Below are positions 63,165-64,000 of a stretch of DNA of 64,000 nt, one piece after another. Positions within the stretch are counted from its first letter, which is position 1. Each line of letters begins with the position of its first letter. This DNA comes from Saccoglossus kowalevskii (lineage: Eukaryota > Hemichordata > Enteropneusta > Harrimaniidae), in the NCBI RefSeq assembly GCF_000003605.2, contig NW_003109083.1, positions 358,237 to 422,236 on the forward strand, in the 5' to 3' direction. The translations under genes and the position numbers were made by a program. Below the pieces are notes generated by a model. The model made no database searches, was not told the origin of the DNA, and worked only from the letters and a program-made list of their open reading frames with translations.

Positions 63165-64000
63165 AAAGATCGACACACAAAATGTTTGAAATAAAGTATA
63201 ATCTGGCACATGTTAAAATAGTCGGTTTAGTTTCAGACAAAATGTTGAAAAATGTTTGAAATAAACTATAATCTGGAACAAATTAAAGTAGTCAGTTTAA
63301 TTTCACACAAAATTTAGGAAAATATTTGTAATAAACTATAATGTGGAACATGTTGAAGTAGTCAGTTTAATTTCACACAAAATGTAGAAAAATGTTTGAA
63401 ATAAACTATAATCTGGAACATATTGAAGTGGTCAGTTTAATTTCACACAAAATGTTGAAACATGTTTGTAATAAACTATAATCTGAAACATGTTGAAGTA
63501 GTCAGTTTAATTTCACACAAAATGTAGAAAAATGTTTGTAATAAACTATAATTTCATACAAACTGTTAAAAGTCTTTTGAAATAAACTATAATCTTGAAC
63601 ATGTTGAAGTTGTCAGTTTAATTTCCCACAAAATGTAGAAAATATTTTGTAATAAACTACAATGTGGAACATATTAGTCAGTTAAATTTCACAGAAAAAG
63701 TAGAAAAATGTTTGAAAAAAACTATAATCTGGAACATATTGAAGTGGTCAGTTTAATTTTACATAAAAAGTTGAAACATGCTTGCAATAAACTATAATCT
63801 GCAACATGTTGAAGTAGTCAGTTTAACTTCACACAAAATGTAGAAAGATGTTTGTAATGAACTATAATCTGGAACATATTGAAGTGGTCAGTTTAATTTT
63901 ACATAAAAAGTTGAAACATGCTTGCAATAAACTATAATCTGCAACATGTTGAAGTAGTCAGTTTAATTTCACACAAAATGTAGAAAAATGTTTGTAATGA
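63165..64000. repeat. 70-bp satellite array running off the right edge
   Basis: Head-to-tail units aligned on ATAAACTATAATCTGGAACA occur at 63,191, 63,261, 63,331, 63,401, 63,471, 63,541, 63,582, 63,652, about 63,717, 63,787, 63,857, 63,927 and 63,997. The step is 70 bp apart from one 41-bp and one 65-bp unit. Each unit also carries GTAGTCAGTTTAATTTCACA and AAAATGTAGAAAAATGTTTG. The last 260 bp show a two-unit (140-bp) higher-order repeat with only two differences. The array continues beyond the window. Confidence 0.95.

Noticed and set aside
63165-64000. Regular 70-bp periodicity that might suggest a CRISPR array
   Set aside because: There are no unique spacers; whole units repeat head to tail. 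It is satellite DNA in a eukaryotic genome.

Overview
The window is AT-rich animal nuclear DNA with spliced genes, long introns, simple repeats, tRNA-like repeat heads and two runs of N (assembly gaps). There is no operon structure or other prokaryotic feature. The two genes I recognise and the repeat types suggest a marine invertebrate, possibly a deuterostome such as a hemichordate. The species is inference; nothing in the sequence proves it.

Layout. At the left edge (514-775, minus strand) is the first coding exon of an SLC6 sodium/chloride-coupled neurotransmitter transporter, closest by eye to GABA transporters of the GAT-1 type. The rest of that gene lies off the left edge. From 776 to 46,677 I recognise no coding exon with confidence. 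This stretch holds inverted-repeat elements, two GTCCGT-headed tandem-repeat elements, tRNA-like (SINE-like) modules, microsatellites and both assembly gaps.

From 46,678 to 58,834 (plus strand) lie eight exons of a Cys-loop (pentameric) ligand-gated chloride channel subunit of the glycine receptor/GluCl-like branch. They join in one frame to 416 residues plus a stop. They cover the ligand-binding domain with its Cys-loop, a second disulfide in loop C, four membrane segments with the anion-filter Pro-Ala-Arg before M2, and a short intracellular loop. Only the signal-peptide exon(s) upstream are not found. Two exon lengths (68 and 83 bp) match those I recall for vertebrate glycine and GABA-A receptor genes. 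The subunit keeps most of the principal agonist face but lacks the loop D arginine and loop E serine of the complementary face.

Downstream (58,835-63,160) are the 3' UTR, one possible unrecognised terminal exon (60,200-60,441), a tRNA-like module and a 12-bp perfect hairpin. A 70-bp satellite array then runs off the right edge and shows a recent 140-bp duplication.

The transporter and the channel both belong to neurotransmission families and point away from each other, about 46 kb apart. A functional link between them is speculation. I see no convincing new multi-gene system. The most interesting items are the channel's altered binding site, a dispersed fold-back repeat family (five copies, three of them within the receptor gene), and two elements that share a GTCCGT-rich head followed by a tandem array.
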